From assembly GCA_030614505.1 (NCBI GenBank), contig JAUWTX010000142.1:1-5988 (forward strand): DNA of 5,988 bases, in the 5' to 3' direction. The stretch is from Desulfuromonadales bacterium. GTDB lineage: Bacteria; Desulfobacterota; Desulfuromonadia; Desulfuromonadales; BM103. Below are positions 1 to 5,855 of this stretch, piece by piece. The translations under genes were made by a program, and so were the position numbers. How positions within the stretch are numbered: position 1 is the first letter of the stretch; every line of letters starts with the position of its first letter. Under the pieces are notes generated by a model. It worked only from the letters and a program-made list of their open reading frames with translations. It was not told the origin of the DNA and did not search any database.

Positions 1-114
1 AAGGGCCTGATGATGGAAATCGATCAACGCTCTGCAAACCCGACCGTGGTCTGCGCCAAATGCGGAGCCAAAGCAGACGCCCCTGAAGCTGTGTGCCAGC
101 CGAAACCTCTCTAG
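1..114 (+). CDS. C-terminal end of a small Cys-containing protein (partial)
   Basis: An open frame enters from the left edge in frame 1 and ends at a TAG at 112-114, giving 37 visible residues. The tail carries a CAKCG motif (C-x-x-C) and a third cysteine about 13 residues further on, before the ending QPKPL. The paired cysteines suggest a small metal-binding or zinc-ribbon-like tail, but three visible cysteines do not make a complete zinc site and the rest lies outside the window. Two Met codons (10-15) could be internal starts, but no Shine-Dalgarno sequence can be judged in the 9 bases before them. The family is not recognised. The frame could be a chance opening, although its composition and Cys-Gly pattern look like real protein. 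Confidence 0.5.
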   Translation, partial: KGLMMEIDQRSANPTVVCAKCGAKADAPEAVCQPKPL

Positions 115-191
115 CAGCCCATCGGACCACCAATGAACTGACTGCCAGGGTGCAATCCATTTCATTTTATGTCACAATCCCGGGGAATGTT

Positions 192-209
192 TTGACTCTC
201 AATTATAAC
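192..209 (+). promoter_or_regulatory. Weak candidate promoter region for the YdiK-like gene
   Basis: The AT-rich leader contains TTGACT at 192-197 and TATAAC at 204-209. Each resembles a sigma-70 element, but they are only 6 bp apart and cannot work together as one promoter. TATAAC has no convincing -35 at 16-18 bp upstream. It is listed as the best local candidate only. No hairpin terminator is visible between 115 and 235. Confidence 0.2.
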
Positions 210-235
210 GAAGGCTACTGCTTGCAGGTAAAGTC

Positions 236-1336
236 ATGAATGACGCCCAAAAAAAAGATCTGGTTAAAAACACCCTGATTATAGTCCTCATAGGCGCTCT
301 GCTGGCGGCCTGTTTCTGGATCACAAGCCCGTTCCTGCCGGCACTGATCTGGGCCAGCATGATCGTTATAGCTACCTGGCCATTGCTGACCATTGTGCAA
401 AAGAAAGTCAAGGGTCGGCGTCCTGCCGTTATGGTGATGATGGGACTTCTGCTTCTGGTTTTTGTCATCCCCTTCACGCTCGCTGTTGGCACCATCGTCG
501 AAAACGCACCCCAGCTCACTGCACTGGGGAAACAAATGGTCAGCCTTGAAATCCCGGCGCCTCCTGTCTGGGTCGAGCGGGTACCACTGGTCGGCAATTC
601 GATCACCGAACTCTGGCAGAAGGCTGCGGCAACCGATCAAGGAGAATTCGCCAAACGACTCACTCCATATGTCACCAATGTGGCTGGATGGATAGTGGCA
701 CAGGCGGGTAATTTTGGCTTGATACTGATTCATTTCATGTTAACTCTGATCCTGACGGCCCTGCTCTATATGAACGGTGAAGCCGCGGCGAAGATGGTGC
801 GGAGACTGGCTCACCGGATCGCTGATGATCGTGGTGAAAACGCTGCCGTTCTGGCGGCTAATGCGATCAGGGCCGTGGCACATGGCGTAGTGATCACAGC
901 TTTAGTGCAGTCAATCCTGGCGGGAATCGGACTGGCAGTCATCGGCGTCCCCTATGCGTCCTTACTGACGGCACTCATCTTCATGTTGACCATCGCCCAG
1001 ATCGGTCCCAGCCCGGTTCTGATCCCGGCGGTCATCTGGCTCTTCTGGAAAGGCAGCATGGGATGGGGAATTGCCATGTTGGTCTGGTCGATCTTCGTCA
1101 TGAGCCTGGATGGTTTCCTGCGCCCGATCTTGATCCGCAGGAATGCGAACATACCCTTGCTCCTGATCTTCGCCGGCGTTATCGGTGGCCTGATTACTTT
1201 CGGTGTTATCGGCCTCTTCATTGGTCCGGTCCTGCTGGCTGTCGGTTACACCCTGATGACCGCCTGGATCGATGACGGGGGTACCGAGGAGGGTTCGGCG
1301 CAGATTGAGACTGCATCGGTAGCAACGGAAGAATAA
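236..1336 (+). CDS. ydiK: AI-2E family transporter, YdiK-like inner-membrane protein
   Basis: This is a 366-residue polytopic membrane protein of the AI-2E/PerM family, close to the length of E. coli YdiK (about 370). It matches remembered YdiK across its length: an ITSPF...IWAS...VIATWP block near residues 29-49, GRRPAV at 60-65, an AIRAVAHGVV...ALVQS...GIGLAV.GVPYA block at about 211-241, IGPSPVLIPAVIWL at about 256-269, RPILIR near 297-302, and the conserved FAGVIGGL.TFG.IGLFIGPVLLAV ending at about 311-336. About eight hydrophobic segments can be seen, with a polar stretch between the third and fourth (about 90-150) and an acidic tail after 343. The family name comes from TqsA and autoinducer-2 export; some members are linked to Na+(Li+)/H+ antiport. 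The substrate of YdiK types is not settled, so AI-2 transport should not be assumed. The ATG at 236 is preceded only by a weak AGGTAA (226-231). The next gene starts 73 bp downstream with its own promoter, so this is probably a single-gene transcript. Confidence 0.93.
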   Translation: MNDAQKKDLVKNTLIIVLIGALLAACFWITSPFLPALIWASMIVIATWPLLTIVQKKVKGRRPAVMVMMGLLLLVFVIPFTLAVGTIVENAPQLTALGKQMVSLEIPAPPVWVERVPLVGNSITELWQKAAATDQGEFAKRLTPYVTNVAGWIVAQAGNFGLILIHFMLTLILTALLYMNGEAAAKMVRRLAHRIADDRGENAAVLAANAIRAVAHGVVITALVQSILAGIGLAVIGVPYASLLTALIFMLTIAQIGPSPVLIPAVIWLFWKGSMGWGIAMLVWSIFVMSLDGFLRPILIRRNANIPLLLIFAGVIGGLITFGVIGLFIGPVLLAVGYTLMTAWIDDGGTEEGSAQIETASVATEE

Positions 1337-1348
1337 CTAACCACTATC

Positions 1349-1377
1349 TTGCCCCCACATTCAGCACATGTTATACC
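1349..1377 (+). promoter_or_regulatory. Sigma-70 promoter with extended -10 for ppiB
   Basis: TTGCCC (1349-1354) is followed by an exact 17-bp spacer and TATACC (1372-1377). A TG at 1369-1370, one base before the -10, makes it an extended -10. The predicted start is near 1384, about 26 bases before the ppiB ATG. Both boxes are imperfect (4/6 and 5/6), but spacing and position fit well. Confidence 0.5.
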
Positions 1378-1409
1378 TGCGCCAAATCTGACTTTAAAAG
1401 GAGACAAAT

Positions 1410-1928
1410 ATGTCTGAAAGCACCAATCCAACCGCCCGTATCGAGACCAGCATGGGCGATATTGTCCTTGAACTCGATGCAGCCAACGCTCCAATTAGCG
1501 TTGCCAACTTCATCGATTACGCCAACGACGGCTTCTACGAAGGCACCATCTTTCACCGCGTTATCGATGGCTTTATGGTCCAGTGTGGAGGCCTTACGGC
1601 CGATATGCGTGACAAGGACAACAAAAAGGCTCCGATCAAGAACGAGGCAGGCAACGGCCTTAAGAATAACCTTGGCACGATCGCCATGGCACGGACCTCG
1701 GAAGTCGACAGCGCGACCAGCCAGTTCTTCATCAACGTTGGTGACAACAGTTTTCTCAATCAAACCGCGCCAAATCCACAGGGCTTCGGCTATGCAGTGT
1801 TCGGCAAAGTCACCGATGGTATGGACGTTGTTGACGCAATTCGCCAGGTCAAAACCGGCAACAGCGGCATGCATCAGGACGTACCGCAAGACGTGATTAC
1901 CATCCAGAAGGTCACTGTAACAAGCTAA
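1410..1928 (+). CDS. ppiB: Cyclophilin-type peptidyl-prolyl cis-trans isomerase B
   Basis: This 172-residue cyclophilin catalyses cis-trans isomerisation of Xaa-Pro bonds during protein folding. It has no signal peptide, so it acts in the cytoplasm like E. coli PpiB (164 residues); it is about 8 residues longer at the N-terminus. The core motifs are in order: GDI.LEL near 16-22, APISVANFIDY near 27-37, FHRVIDGFMVQ at 48-58 with the catalytic Arg at 50, IKNEAGNGLKN, GTIAMAR, the SATSQFFINV substrate-pocket block, GFGYAVFGKVTDGMDVVD, and a C-terminal SGMHQDVP very like the E. coli PpiB ending. Residue 59 is Cys (codon 1584-1586) where the family normally has Gly in the Q-G-G run. The start is supported by AAGGAG at 1398-1403, six bases before the ATG. 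A separate promoter lies upstream at 1349-1377, and the next gene also has its own promoter, so it is probably monocistronic. No U-tract terminator is seen after it. Confidence 0.96.
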   Translation: MSESTNPTARIETSMGDIVLELDAANAPISVANFIDYANDGFYEGTIFHRVIDGFMVQCGGLTADMRDKDNKKAPIKNEAGNGLKNNLGTIAMARTSEVDSATSQFFINVGDNSFLNQTAPNPQGFGYAVFGKVTDGMDVVDAIRQVKTGNSGMHQDVPQDVITIQKVTVTS

Positions 1929-1951
1929 TATTTCTCAGTATGCGGGGTGTC

Positions 1952-1976
1952 TGCTATAATGACCTTCCAGAGGAGG
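1952..1976 (+). promoter_or_regulatory. Extended -10 promoter and strong SD for the phosphatase gene
   Basis: TG-C-TATAAT at 1952-1960 is a perfect extended -10 with a consensus hexamer at 1955-1960. The matching -35 position (about 1931-1937, TTCTCA) is poor, as is usual for extended -10 promoters. Transcription should begin near 1967. That leaves a leader of only about 14 bases holding AGGAGG at 1971-1976, four bases before the ATG at 1981. Confidence 0.6.
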
Positions 1977-1980
1977 TTCT

Positions 1981-3762
1981 ATGCCACCCCGCGCACTGAC
2001 CAAATGGCTCTATAGCTGTTATTACGGTCTAAAGCTCTTCCCGTTCCGCAAGGAACGCCAGGAGAATTTGCTTGAGGGCCCACAAAAGGGGCTTGTCGGC
2101 ATCCAGATCGACGGCCTGGCCTTCCCGTATCTTCAACAAGCCCTTGATCGGGGCTACCTTCCCCACCTTGAGCGCTACCTGCGCCGCGGCCACAAGCTTA
2201 TCGAGTACCAGGCCGGCCTGCCGAGCACCACTCCGGCGGCACAATCAACCTATTTCTACGGCAACGATCACGGCATCCCGGCCTTTCGCTGGTTCGAGAA
2301 GGAAACCGGGCAAATAATTTCCTGCAATGATCCGGACCAGGTGCAGCTTTTTCGGGAAAAACTTTTTGCTGGGGAGGAGGGCCTGCTGGCAGGCGGAGCC
2401 TCCTATTCGAACATCCTGGACGGCGATGCCGAGCGCAGTATCTTTACAGTCTCCTCCCCACACCCCCAGACACTCTTCGGCCGTGTTGGCGGCCTGCGCA
2501 TTGTTCTGCTTCAATTAGTTAACCCACTGCGGACCTGCCGAATGTTTTTCGCGACCTTTCTTGAGTACTGGGCCAATCGTAAAGACGAATGGCATCATCG
2601 ACGCAAGAAGAGCTGGAGTACCCAGGAGGGGCTGTTTCCATTTATCCGCATCTTCTGCAATGTGATCCTGCGTGAGATGCAGACCTTCGGTGTAATCGCC
2701 GAAGTCTATGCCGGCACACCACGCATCTATACCACCTACAGCGGCTACGATGAGATCGCCCACCATTTCGGGCCGGGCTCCTGGCCAGCACTGAAGAACC
2801 TGCAGTACATCGACCGGCGTATTGGTGAGATTCTTCGAACTATCGACCATGTGCCGGGAGCCGATTACCTGCTGGTCATCCTCTCCGATCATGGCCAGAC
2901 CCCTGGCTACCCGTTTCAGAATCGTTTTGGCGCCACCCTCGGCGACGCGGTCAGTGCCTTTCTGCGCGAGAACCAGACTGCCTCCGTTTCATCCGGCTCT
3001 CTTGAATTCTCCAGGATACAAATCGGCTATCTGCAGGACGAACTTGAGGCCCGCAAGAAAGGCTGGCGGCAGCGTATCTATCAGCTCACCAGGAATTACC
3101 TGCAGAAAAAGGTTCATGACCTGGTGCCGGAAACCTTGAAGATTGACCAGGAAGGTGGCGTGGTGATTACCTATTCCAGCAGCCTTGCACACCTTTACAT
3201 CACCGGTTCAGCGCAACCCCTCAACTGGAGAGAGGTCGAACAAGCTCAACCGCTGCTACTGCGTTTTTTGCAAAAACACAAGGGAATCGGTTTTGTTCTG
3301 GCCAGGGGGGAAGAAGATGGTGAGTTGATGATTTTCCATCAAGGGGGGTCTATCTGCGTAGGCGATAATCCACGCTTTCATCAGCATGAACTTGCCTTCC
3401 TCCGACCTTATGGAGTGCCCTATGAATTACTCGAACAACTGCATCATTACGGCCTGGGCCCGCGCTGTGGCGACCTGGTTCTGTTCGGGGCGCTTGACGA
3501 AGAGGGGATTGCCTGCTTTGACGACCAGGTCGGCGGCCATGGTTCGGTAGGTGGAGAGCAGTCGCGTCCATTCCTTATCCTGCCCCTCGATCATCCCGTT
3601 CTGGCAGAGAAACGGCTCAACGGTTACGAATTTCTCTATCACGATATCTTCCGCGCTCAGGTCGGCGATGGTCCTCCAAAGAAGCATAAATCTCCCGACA
3701 AAAAGAAGCCACCCAAAGTGTCCATGGGGCTGTTCGATTCAGTCTTTATCCCGCACGACTGA
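1981..3762 (+). CDS. Alkaline phosphatase superfamily protein (nucleotide pyrophosphatase/phosphodiesterase-like)
   Basis: This 593-residue protein is a predicted metal-dependent phosphoester hydrolase. The two-metal signature of the alkaline phosphatase/NPP superfamily is complete. Asp44 sits in GIQIDG. The nucleophile Thr, probably Thr84 (or Thr83), sits in LPSTTPA at 80-86. Asp257 with His261/His262 sits in YDEIAHH, Asp303-His304 in LSDHGQ, and His520 in GGHGS. In NPP enzymes the Asp-Thr-Asp-His set binds one zinc and Asp-His-His the other. The first domain is followed by an insert (about 165-240) with a moderately hydrophobic stretch at 171-195, and the middle part (about 310-400) is basic. 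The protein ends in a Lys-rich tail at about 564-578. There is no signal peptide, so a cytoplasmic or peripheral membrane location is likely, unlike secreted alkaline phosphatases. The substrate cannot be read from the sequence; nucleotide, phospholipid or phosphonate esters are all possible. The start is fixed by AGGAGG at 1971-1976. Its 3' end overlaps the convergent methyltransferase gene by 24 bp. Confidence 0.88.
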   Translation: MPPRALTKWLYSCYYGLKLFPFRKERQENLLEGPQKGLVGIQIDGLAFPYLQQALDRGYLPHLERYLRRGHKLIEYQAGLPSTTPAAQSTYFYGNDHGIPAFRWFEKETGQIISCNDPDQVQLFREKLFAGEEGLLAGGASYSNILDGDAERSIFTVSSPHPQTLFGRVGGLRIVLLQLVNPLRTCRMFFATFLEYWANRKDEWHHRRKKSWSTQEGLFPFIRIFCNVILREMQTFGVIAEVYAGTPRIYTTYSGYDEIAHHFGPGSWPALKNLQYIDRRIGEILRTIDHVPGADYLLVILSDHGQTPGYPFQNRFGATLGDAVSAFLRENQTASVSSGSLEFSRIQIGYLQDELEARKKGWRQRIYQLTRNYLQKKVHDLVPETLKIDQEGGVVITYSSSLAHLYITGSAQPLNWREVEQAQPLLLRFLQKHKGIGFVLARGEEDGELMIFHQGGSICVGDNPRFHQHELAFLRPYGVPYELLEQLHHYGLGPRCGDLVLFGALDEEGIACFDDQVGGHGSVGGEQSRPFLILPLDHPVLAEKRLNGYEFLYHDIFRAQVGDGPPKKHKSPDKKKPPKVSMGLFDSVFIPHD

Positions 3763-4959
3763 GACCACGTACTTGAGATAGTTGCCCTCAGGGAAGCTGA
3801 CCGTAAAAGGGAAGTCGTCCGCCTGCCCGGTAACCCTGAGAACCTGCAGGCGACGACCGGCAGCTATACTTCCCTTGCGCAACTCCTTGAGATAATCGGC
3901 CAACGACATTTTCTGCAGGTTGGATGAGGTCACCAATAAGCCACCAGAGGGGATCAGTTTGAGCGCTTTTTGAACCAGGTCTGCAGTCCCGCCACTCGTC
4001 TTAAAACGGCTCTTGCGGGTCGTTGAGAAGCTGGGAGGATCCATCAATACAACATCGAAACTGCGGCCCACCTTGGCCAAGCGATCGAGTTCGACAAAGC
4101 AGTCTCCTGTGATAAATTCGTGATCCTCCGGAACAATACCGTTAAGATGAAAGTTTTCACGCGCCCAGTCCAGGTAACGACCAGCGACATCTATACTGGT
4201 TACTTGCTCAGCACCACCAACAGCAGCGGCCACCGAGAAAGCCCCGGTATAAGCGAACAAATTAAGCACACGGCAACCAGCCGCCAAGCGACGAAACTCC
4301 AATCGGTTTTTACGCTGATCGTGGAAAAGCCCGGTGTGCAAATCCTTCACCAAATCAATACGATAGAGCAGGCCATTCTCGCGAACGGTCAGATCCTCCG
4401 GTGCCGCCTTCCCCGCCAGTAGACGTCCCTGCGGTGGCCGTTGCTTCTTACCGGCACCAAGGTTGCGAGTTTCCAGAGGACGGTATTTACAATATATCCC
4501 TAAAGGGGCATAGACCTCTTGCAAGGCAGTCGCAAGAGTGGGCAGGTGTCTCTGCCATGCCAATGTGTAGTACTGAACCATGAGGAAATCACCGTAACGA
4601 TCAACGGTCAGACCGGGCAGGCCATCTCCCTCCGCATTCACCAACCGAGCAACAGTCGTGTCACCAAAATCGAGCCACTTACGGCTTTCCTGTGCTCTTT
4701 GCAGCTGAGCCGTCAACCAGTCCTGATCCAGACCGATAAGCTTTTCAGACAATCGGCGAGCCACGATGCGGGAACCAGGATCACAAAGTGCAGTTCCCAG
4801 CGAATCCCCATTTTCAGAGATCAGCTCAATCAATTGACCACATTCTACCTGCGGCCAACTCCTGGTATAGCGATCGGCGATCACCCAAGGGTGGCCGAGG
4901 TTAAGCATGCGGACGGTCTCGTTGCCAACGATACAAAGGGTGGTTTTGGGATTATTCAA
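3739..4959 (-). CDS. PUA-domain class I SAM-dependent rRNA methyltransferase (RlmI/YccW-like)
   Basis: This 406-residue protein has the RlmI (23S rRNA m5C1962 methyltransferase, 396 residues in E. coli) layout. An N-terminal PUA RNA-binding domain covers about 5-75, with LGHPWV at 21-26. A linker or central domain with EGDGLPGLTVDRYGDFL lies near 110-126. The catalytic Rossmann domain holds TGLFHDQRKNR at 209-219, SAM-binding VLNLFAYTGAFS at 231-242, acidic Asp257 (SIDVA), motif IV DPPSF at 307-311, GGLLVTSSN at 339-347, and the C-terminal FPEGNYLK at 389-396 that matches the FPEG/YPEG ending of the family. RlmI has a Cys in motif VI (FSCS); here the aligned position is Asn347, as in the RlmK m7G module. 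The modified base is therefore uncertain and the symbol is withheld. The start is taken as TTG at 4957-4959, because GAGG lies 7 bases upstream. A longer reading from TTG at 4974 (411 residues) is possible but has no SD. It is convergent with the phosphatase gene and divergent from the orphan gene at 5075. Confidence 0.87.
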   Translation of the reverse strand: MNNPKTTLCIVGNETVRMLNLGHPWVIADRYTRSWPQVECGQLIELISENGDSLGTALCDPGSRIVARRLSEKLIGLDQDWLTAQLQRAQESRKWLDFGDTTVARLVNAEGDGLPGLTVDRYGDFLMVQYYTLAWQRHLPTLATALQEVYAPLGIYCKYRPLETRNLGAGKKQRPPQGRLLAGKAAPEDLTVRENGLLYRIDLVKDLHTGLFHDQRKNRLEFRRLAAGCRVLNLFAYTGAFSVAAAVGGAEQVTSIDVAGRYLDWARENFHLNGIVPEDHEFITGDCFVELDRLAKVGRSFDVVLMDPPSFSTTRKSRFKTSGGTADLVQKALKLIPSGGLLVTSSNLQKMSLADYLKELRKGSIAAGRRLQVLRVTGQADDFPFTVSFPEGNYLKYVVSVVRDKD

Positions 4960-4966
4960 TACGAAG

Positions 4967-4970
4967 CCTC
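4967..4970 (-). promoter_or_regulatory. Shine-Dalgarno deciding the methyltransferase TTG start
   Basis: On the minus strand GCGAGG is followed after 7 bases (CTTCGTA) by TTG at 4959-4957. The alternative in-frame TTG at 4974-4972 lies immediately upstream and overlaps this area; what precedes it is T-rich (CCTTT) with no purine-rich site. No ATG or GTG is available before codon 18, which lies inside the PUA domain. Confidence 0.5.
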
Positions 4971-4992
4971 GCAAAAAGGAACTTGATAAAGG

Positions 4993-5027
4993 ACAGAATA
5001 CAGGAGACAGGAGACAGGAAACAGGAG
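4993..5027. repeat. Five-unit heptanucleotide tandem repeat (ACAGGAG type)
   Basis: Five contiguous 7-bp units can be read directly: ACAGAAT (4993), ACAGGAG (5000), ACAGGAG (5007), ACAGGAA (5014) and ACAGGAG (5021-5027). An A-rich run follows at 5028-5032. The array fills most of the short intergenic region between the divergent methyltransferase and orphan genes. It must therefore lie in or beside the promoter or leader of one or both. Each unit is purine-rich on the plus strand and SD-like (AGGAG), but no start codon follows at suitable spacing. Confidence 0.9.
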
Positions 5028-5041
5028 AAAAAGCATATCCA

Positions 5042-5069
5042 TGCTATCATCCCCTCATCCCACAGGAGG
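5042..5069 (+). promoter_or_regulatory. Extended -10 promoter and SD of the orphan gene
   Basis: TG-C-TATCAT at 5042-5050 forms an extended -10 (hexamer 5045-5050, 5/6 to consensus). The -35 position (about 5022-5027) falls inside the last heptamer repeat and does not resemble TTGACA. Transcription would start near 5057. AGGAGG at 5064-5069 then lies five bases before the ATG at 5075. The layout closely copies that of the phosphatase gene at 1952-1981. Confidence 0.45.
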
Positions 5070-5074
5070 ACTCC

Positions 5075-5758
5075 ATGGAGCAAGACAGCAAAACCAAAGG
5101 TGCACAACATATCGAACAACTCATGCAGCAACTTCCGCCTGAATCAGAACGCTACCAGGCCCTCGCCACGGCGAAACAGTTCAAATCATCATGGGTTGAA
5201 CTCGGCGAATGGCTGGCCAGAATCAGCAACAGCAAACAGTTTTCTGAATGGGGCTTTACGTCATTTGAGGACTATTGCACCAAGGAGATCCGCATCCGCC
5301 GGCAGACGGCGGAGAAACTATTACTCGCTTTCCGCTTTCTCAAACGCAAGGAACCTGGTCTTCTGGAGCGAAGAACGGGGCACCCCCTGCCCGACTATCG
5401 TTCGGTGGACCTGCTTCGCCAGGCTGACGAAAAGGAACATTTCAGTATGGCGGAATACGGTGAGCTTCGCCAGACTGTCATCGAAGAAGAACGTAGTCAC
5501 CCATCGGTGGCCAAACAGTTTCGTGACATGGAACACTGTCACCAGCCTGAGCAAAAGACTGTTCACCAGTACCGCAATGCCTTGATGTCGGCTAAACGGT
5601 TATCAACCAGTTTGCAGGAGATCCCGGATGTTCCTCATGGACTATCTGAGGCGGTGGAGAAACTGATAGGATTTCTGGAGGAACGACAGGGAATCCGGGA
5701 CGCGGAATCTGAGACCCGGGACGAGGGACGCGGAACGAGGGACGCGAAAATCTTTTAA
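5075..5758 (+). CDS. Uncharacterised protein with possible HTH-like core and repeat-derived tail
   Basis: This 227-residue soluble protein was not recognised. The frame stays open upstream to 4907, but the ATG at 5075 has a strong AGGAGG (5064-5069), and the upstream extension would run through the heptamer array and into the methyltransferase gene. Residues 36-92 form a helical, charged block. It contains WVELGEWLARI (40-50), then WGFTSFEDYC (59-68), then RRQTAEKLLLAFRFLKRKE (75-93). This pattern resembles helix-turn-helix-like segments in phage and accessory proteins, where an aromatic F-x-x-Y/C stretch is followed by a basic recognition-like helix. DNA binding is an inference only. Residues 94-205 are mostly helical and polar (for example EYGELRQTVIEEER), with a short predicted helix near 191-205. 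Residues 206-227 are encoded by the heptamer array and read as GIRDAES/ETRDEGR/GTRDAKI plus F. No signal peptide or membrane segment is present. No partner gene is adjacent on this strand. Confidence 0.75.
   Translation: MEQDSKTKGAQHIEQLMQQLPPESERYQALATAKQFKSSWVELGEWLARISNSKQFSEWGFTSFEDYCTKEIRIRRQTAEKLLLAFRFLKRKEPGLLERRTGHPLPDYRSVDLLRQADEKEHFSMAEYGELRQTVIEEERSHPSVAKQFRDMEHCHQPEQKTVHQYRNALMSAKRLSTSLQEIPDVPHGLSEAVEKLIGFLEERQGIRDAESETRDEGRGTRDAKIF
5690..5745. repeat. Eight-unit heptanucleotide tandem repeat (GGGACGC type) inside a gene end
   Basis: Eight contiguous 7-bp units are visible: GGAATCC, GGGACGC, GGAATCT, GAGACCC, GGGACGA, GGGACGC, GGAACGA and GGGACGC. The array begins at codon 206 of the orphan gene and runs to within 10 bases of its TAA (5756-5758). 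Since 3 x 7 = 21 bases, every three units add seven codons without shifting frame, and the array is translated as a degenerate 7-residue repeat. The family differs in sequence from the ACAGGAG array upstream of the gene. Confidence 0.9.
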
Positions 5759-5855
5759 AAAGGATTCCCCCTCGGTAGTTCCTGTTCTTCTTGCGGCACA
5801 AGCTTTGTTTCCGGATTGTAGGTTCCGTAGAAGATGTCTATTTTGTCTTTCAGGT

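Noticed and set aside
192..220. Full sigma-70 promoter from TTGACT at 192
   Set aside because: No acceptable -10 lies at 16-18 bp; TATAAC is only 6 bp downstream.
199..733. Two minus-strand open frames opposite the start of the YdiK-like gene
   Set aside because: Antisense shadows of a clearly conserved membrane protein. Their products are Ser/Arg/His-rich with no motif, and no SD is seen.
1337..1409. Rho-independent terminator after the YdiK-like gene
   Set aside because: No GC-rich inverted repeat followed by a T run is visible; the space is taken by the ppiB promoter and SD.
1371..1889. 172-residue minus-strand open frame opposite ppiB
   Set aside because: It lies entirely antisense to a well-conserved cyclophilin. 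It has no recognisable motif and arises from the codon bias of ppiB.
4120..4986. Three plus-strand open frames opposite the methyltransferase
   Set aside because: Shadows of the minus-strand gene, whose PUA and Rossmann motifs run through the whole region.
4907..5074. Upstream extension of the orphan gene to an ATG at 4907
   Set aside because: It would translate the methyltransferase 5' end in antisense and the heptamer array. The ATG at 5075 has an ideal AGGAGG.
5592..5801. 69-residue minus-strand frame across the orphan gene's 3' end
   Set aside because: Rich in Pro/Arg/Ser because it reads the heptamer array in antisense; no SD or family.
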